A stretch of DNA of 64,000 bases from Ottelia alismoides (Eukaryota > Streptophyta > Magnoliopsida > Alismatales > Hydrocharitaceae). The DNA is taken from contig JAZKJV010004147.1 in assembly GCA_037367405.1 (NCBI GenBank), positions 99,617 through 163,616 on the forward strand, written 5' to 3'. How positions within the stretch are numbered: the first letter of the stretch is position 1; each line of letters begins with the position of its first letter. Below, piece by piece: positions 59,446-64,000 of the stretch. The notes beneath the pieces are model-generated. The model was not told the DNA's origin and ran no database searches. It was given only the letters and a program-made list of their open reading frames with translations. Both the position numbers and the translations under genes were made by a program.

Positions 59446-59862
59446 GGCTAGGGGGCCCAGGTTGCTCCCCTTTGCGGGGGTTGCAGGGGGCAACACACAT
59501 GTCCCCTTTGGTGGAGAGTGCAAAACGCGGGAGTGCAGGCGGGCTCGACGAAGTCGGTAGGTCCTTTTCTGAGGGGGTTCCCGTCGCTTCGGAGAGGGGA
59601 AGGATGCGCTCTTTCGAATCACGAGGATGTGGCTTCCCTTGAGAAGGAGGGGCTTGCATGGTCTGAAGGAGGGGTCTCGGTAGAAGCTGGCGTTGGTTCC
59701 CTTTGTGATGGGGTAGTCGGAAAGGGGAAGAGGGAGGGTTTCAGCGCGGAGGAAGGGCGGTGAGAAGAGTATGGAAGCGCGTTGCATGGTGTTGGGGTTG
59801 GCGGGGAGTGGGTGCATGTCTCCCTCAAAAAGCCTGAAAAGAGATGCTTCCGTTGTGAGACT
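59445..59862 (+). mobile_element. LINE copy C, 5' fragment, plus strand
   Basis: Starts with the type 1 5' end (GGGGCTAGGGGGCCCAGG through GTCCCCTTTGGTGGAGAG) and stops in the first zinc knuckle (CFRCET), where it flips into copy D. Frameshifts are present. Confidence 0.8.
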
Positions 59863-60437
59863 GAAAACCGATCACAGCATGGGTGTCTTCATCCTGCATG
59901 CCATCCTTCCCACCGGCCGCAGCTATTGTAGCACCCCCTCCAACCACACCATCCGCCATTATCGAGTCACCCGCAACCTTTGAAACACCCTCCACTTTCG
60001 GAGCACCCGCACCCTTTCGGACAACCGCAACCACCGACGCGAAGCTACGATTTTCCCGGCGTGTATCGATCATAGAGGATATCTTTCGCCTGACTTGTCC
60101 AACATCAACATGCACATCACCATCATCGGTATGACGAACGAAATCAAACCTGCAGGTGGCCCTCCCTCCCGCAGGCGAAACATCTCGAAGGAGCACTACA
60201 GAAAGATGCAGTATGTCCCCGAGTCCCACAACGGAAGCATATCTTTTCAGGCTTTTTGAGGGATACATGCACCCACTCCCCGCCAACCCCAACACCATGC
60301 AACGCGCTTCCATACTCTTCTCACCGCCCTTCCTCCGCGCTGAAACCCACCCTCTTCCCCTTTCCGACTACCCCATCACAGAGGGAACCAACGCCAGCTT
60401 CTACCGAGACCCCTCCTTCAGTGATATACCCAAGCCC
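59863..60437 (-). mobile_element. LINE copy D, ORF1 fragment, minus strand
   Basis: A 162-codon frame (59825-60313) covers the knuckle region, with RYASVVGLGD reading in a shifted frame and the Val/Ala-rich part. Its 5' end is joined directly to the cut 3' end of copy E in the same orientation (join near 60437). Confidence 0.75.
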
Positions 60438-60865
60438 GAGTCCCACAACGGAAGCATCTCTTTTCAGTCTTTTTGTGGGAGACATGCACCCACTCCCCGC
60501 CAACCCCAACACCATGCAACACACTTCCATACTCTTTCTCACCGCCCTTTCCTCCTCGCTGCAACCCACCGTTCTTCCCCTTTCCGACTTCCCCATCAAA
60601 GAGGGAACCAACGCCAGCTTCTGTTGAGACCCCTCCTTCAGTGATATCCCCAAGCCCCTCCTTTCCAAGAGAAGCCACACCCTCGTGATTCGAAAGAACG
60701 CATCCTTCCCCTCCCCGAAGCGACAGGAACCCCCCAGAGAAGGAGCTACAGTCTTCGCCGAGCCCGCATGCGCTCCCGAGTTTCGCACTCTCCACCAAAG
60801 GGAAATGTGTGTTGCCCCTTACAACCTCCGCAAAGGGGGCCAACCTGGGCGCCCCTAACCCCCCT
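60438..60865 (-). mobile_element. LINE copy E, 5' fragment, minus strand
   Basis: Type 1 5' end (minus reading ACACACATTTCCCTTTGGTG). The 141-codon frame includes LVESAKLGSACGLGED and RCFRCGTRA, then runs into copy D. It forms a head-to-head pair with copy F. Confidence 0.8.
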
Positions 60866-61310
60866 TAAACATATAAGAAACTGCATGCGAATTTGAATAT
60901 CTATACAAGAAAAAATTTTGGGGATGGAGCATTGGTGGAGAGTGCGAAACTCGGGAGCGCAGGCGGGCTCGACGAAATTGGTAGGTCCTTCTCTGAGGGG
61001 CTCCCGTCGCTTCGAGGAGGGGAAGGATACGCTCTTTCGAATCACGTGGGTGTGGCTTCTCTTAGGAAGGAGGGGTCTCGGCAGAAGCTGACACTGGTTC
61101 TCTCGATGATGGGGAAGTCAGAAAGGGGAAAAGGGTGCATTGCAGCGGAGGAGCAAGGGCGGCGAGAAGAGTATGGAAGTGCGTTGCATGGCGTTGGTGT
61201 TGGCGGGGAGTGGGTGCGTGTCTCCCACAAAAAGCCTGAAAAGAGATGCTTCCATTGTGGGACTCGGGGACATGTTGCGTCCTTTCGAAGGACGTTAAGG
61301 GATACCTATT
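60866..61310 (+). mobile_element. LINE copy F, 5' fragment, plus strand
   Basis: Type 2 5' end; frame 60893-61516 starts MNIYTRKNFGDGALVESAKL and includes RCFHCGTRGHVASF. After the first knuckle it jumps to the segment before GGATACCTATTCGG, a deletion also present in copy H. Confidence 0.8.
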
Positions 61311-61475
61311 CGGTTTCCTTCTATCAAGAAGTCCTTCGGCAGTTCGAGTGCCCTCCATCTCAAGGAGTGTCAGAGGAGGCACAACAGAAGAGAGGGCACC
61401 AGATATCGGAGGTCGCAGGGCTTCATCCGTGTGCGAGGCGGCTTTGCTCGAAGAACACCCCTCCGGAGCGCAGCT
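61311..61475 (-). mobile_element. LINE ORF1 3' segment inserted in inverse orientation
   Basis: This stretch is the reverse complement of the ORF1 region found at about 55835-55970 in copy A (CAAAGCCGCCTCGCACACGG and ATGGAGGGCACTCGAACTG). It sits between copies F and G. Confidence 0.75.
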
Positions 61476-62185
61476 ATTGTAGCACCCCCTCCAACCACAC
61501 CATCCACCATTATTGAGTCACCCGCAACCTTTGAAACACCCTCCACTTTCGAGTCACCCGTACCCTTTCGGACACCCGCAACCACCGACGCGAAGCTACG
61601 ATTTTCCCGGCATGTATCGATCATAGAGCATATCCTTCGCCTGGCTTGTCCAACATCAACATGCACATCACCATCATCGGCATGACGAACGAAACCAAAT
61701 CTGCAGGTGGCCTGCCCTCCCGCAGGCAAAACATCTCGGAGGAGCACTACAGAAAGACACAGCATGTCCCCAAGTCCCACAACGGAAGCATTTCTTTTCA
61801 GGCTTTTATGGGAGACATGCACCCACTCCCCGCCATCCCCAACACCATGCAACGCACTTCCATACTCTTCTCACCGCCCTTCCTCCTCGCTGCAACCCAC
61901 CGTCTTCCCCTTTCCGACTTCCCCATCAAAGAGGAAACCAACGCCAGCTTCTGCCGAGACCCCTCCTTCTGTGATATCCCCAAGCCCCTCCTTCCCAAGA
62001 AAAGAAGGCACACCTTCGTGATTCGAAAGAGCGCATCTTTCCCCTACCCGAAGCGACAGGAACCCCCCCAGAGAAGGATCTACAGACTTCGCTGACCCCA
62101 CCTGCTTCCCGCGTTTCGCACTCTCCACCAAAGGGGACATGTGTGTTTCCCCCTGCAACCTCCGCAAAGGGGCCAACCTAGGCCC
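61476..62185 (-). mobile_element. LINE copy G, 5' fragment, minus strand
   Basis: Type 1 5' end (minus: CATGTCCCCTTTGGTGGAG). The frames at 61370-61852 and 61871-62176 show the ORF1 head and a frame-shifted knuckle region. It is head-to-head with copy H. Confidence 0.8.
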
Positions 62186-64000
62186 CTATAAGAAACTGCA
62201 TGTGGATTTGAATATCTATACAATAAAAAATTTTAGGGATGGAGCGTTGGTGGAGAGTGCGAAACTCGGGAGCGCAGGCGGGCTCGACGAAATCGGTAGG
62301 TCCTTCTCTGGGGGGGGTTCCTGTCGCTTCGCGGAGGGGAAAGATGCGCTCTTTCGAATCACATGGGTGTGACTTCTCTTAGAAAGGAGGGGCATGGGGA
62401 TATCGCTGAAGGAGGGGTCTCGACAGAAGCTGACGTTGGTTCCCCAAGAAGAGTATGGAAGAGGGTGGGTTGCGGCGAGGAGGAAGGGCGACAAGAAGAG
62501 TATGGAAGTGGCTTGCATGGTGTTGGGGTTGGCGGGGAGTGGGTGTGTATCTCTAACAAAAAGCCTGAAAAGAGATGCTTCTATTGTGGGATTCGGGGAC
62601 ATGTTGCGTCTTTCGGAGGCTGTTAAAGGACACCTATTCGGTTTCCTTGGTTCGCAATTTTCGGGGGACGTCGTGGCTCTTGATACTCAGCGATGCTGCG
62701 CTTGGGGACTATTCAGGATACAGGAAGAACACTCGATACAAAACGGATGGATGGACGATGTTATTTAGCGGCCTCTTCGCTTTGCTGATGGGGCGGCTAC
62801 GGATGTCGAGTTTTGCGTGACGGAGGTTCGTGTGGTTCCTTTCCCATCCATATCGGTTCACTGTTTGGGTTCGGTTCTCCAGCGATGGGGGTCAGTCTCG
62901 CGGTGATAGATGATGAGTTGAAGACTAGCTCGGCTCCAGATGTCACGCACGGCTGCTAGAACGCAACAAGGGTTTGATCGACGTTGCAGGTGGAAGGGTC
63001 TTCTGTGAGTCTTTAGAGGTTGGCAGTTTCAAGTTTAGGGTGGAGATGCTGATCGTCGAACCCCCACCGCCATCAGAGGTTCCGATGATGCCCGATGTCG
63101 CCTCGCCTTCTTCGTTGGCGGTGGGTTTCCCGAGGGAGGCCGTGCACGGTTTGTCCCGCGGAGATTGATTTGGTATGATCCTTGGACGTCTCTCTAAGGC
63201 AGTGTGTCTGGTATCCCAAAGGGTCTCTTTGTCTGCTGAGGTGGCATGGATGACTCCCCCTCTCTCTGCGCCGCCTCGATCTTGGCCTCAGAACTTGGAT
63301 CCCGGCCTTCGTATTGCGCTCTCGGATCTTTTGCAGGTCGGACCCAAAGGAGAATCGAATTCTTTTGCTGCTTTCTTTGCAGGCAGAAAGGGCTTCTCGG
63401 GCTCCCTTCCCATTTGATGCTCCTCGACTGCGATGGGCCCCTCGGATCCATCTTCTTTCTGGGCCCATTCGTCTAGAAGTGGTTGGGCCCTACCATTTTT
63501 TGGCTCTTTCGGCTCGGCTGCTGTTGCCACTGCCATGGTGTCGTGTGTCTCTTGCGCCTCCTTGAGGATGAGGGGTGTTCTTCGAGCATATCCGCCTCGC
63601 ATACGGTTGAATCCCTTGCGATCTCGACATCTGGTGCCCTCTCTTCTGCTGTGCCTACCCTGGCACTCCTTAAGATGGAGGGCACTCGAACTGCCAAATG
63701 ATTTCCTGATAAAAGGTCCGGAAGAGATACAAGCGGAGCAATAGAACTCGGCCGCCGGTCTCCGAGCCGCAACCCTGCTCAACACTAAAGATTTATGTTA
63801 CGGAGGCCTCAGCGGTGGTCCGAGTTCAGGGGCAACACATTGTTCTCCATGAAGATTCTCTCTTGTAACATGCGGGGGCTGGGGGAGATGGGCAAGAGGA
63901 CTTTGGGGTCGCGGTTCATTGAGTGGGGCTATGATGTCGTGATGCTGCAGGAGACAAAGCTTCAAACCGTCAACAATGTTTTATGGAAATCATCCGGAGA
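62186..64000 (+). mobile_element. LINE copy H, 5' end and ORF1, entering ORF2 at the right edge
   Basis: Type 2 5' end (MNIYTIKNFRDGALVESAKL at 62208 onward), then the first knuckle RCFYCGIRGHVASF, the deletion shared with copy F, and the rest of ORF1 without the 240-bp duplication of copy A. ORF2 starts at ATG 63849 (MKILSCNMRGLGEMGKRT) and runs off the window, so the endonuclease and RT would lie to the right. Near the ORF1 end one base is missing relative to A, so the ATGA stop-start overlap is lost. ORF1 is frame-shifted. Confidence 0.85.

Noticed and set aside
54019..64000. Many long frames on the strand opposite each LINE piece (for example 53926-54465 and 60156-60644)
   Set aside because: These are antisense readings of the GC-rich LINE ORF1; the Pro/Thr/Ser-rich products mirror the Gly/Ser/Arg-rich sense frames.

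Overview
This is nuclear DNA from a flowering plant. The evidence is a split plant xylulokinase gene with GT-AG introns and dense nested plant-type transposons: Ty1-copia, Ty3-gypsy-like, L1-type LINEs, and Mutator, hAT and Harbinger elements. The GC-rich 5' exons and very large TE-filled introns would fit a large-genome monocot, but that is inference. No prokaryotic or organellar gene, tRNA, rRNA or CRISPR array was recognised.

The only host gene I can support is a cytosolic-type xylulokinase (XK2-like) on the minus strand. Exons 1-4 lie at 37209-38446. Exon 5, only 56 nt, lies at 19926-19981, behind a 17.2 kb intron. These five exons encode 306 codons, a little over half of the usual protein. 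The remaining exons were not found down to position 1, so intron 5 exceeds 19.9 kb or the gene is broken.

Left part (1-19.6 kb, inside or beyond intron 5): an old repeat and a GC-rich segment; a truncated copia element (3024-10900) whose 3' LTR holds a 1.29 kb Mutator-like element with GC-rich cargo; LTRs of two small copia families; a decayed plus-strand copia pol (12420-16825) carrying a hAT-like element that itself carries a Mutator MITE; and a deleted minus-strand copia (17074-19622).

Middle (20-37 kb, intron 4): a Mutator MITE, LINE relics, and a young 10.57 kb copia element (22820-33387) with 2.64 kb LTRs and a perfect 5-bp target duplication, inserted into an older short-LTR element. 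Its internal region is defective, and it shares at least one inactivating stop with the older copy at 3024-10900. This points to a non-autonomous lineage mobilised in trans.

Right part (38.4-64 kb): a MITE and palindromes upstream of the gene; a tandemly duplicated unknown repeat (40872-44473); an 8.1 kb Tat/Athila-like element (44474-52613) with 2.8 kb LTRs around only 1.1 kb of non-coding interior, one LTR carrying a Harbinger-type element; a 44-bp minisatellite; and from 54019 to the right edge an array of L1-type LINE copies in alternating orientation. The same head-to-head 5' joint occurs three times in that array, which is the most unusual structure in the window.
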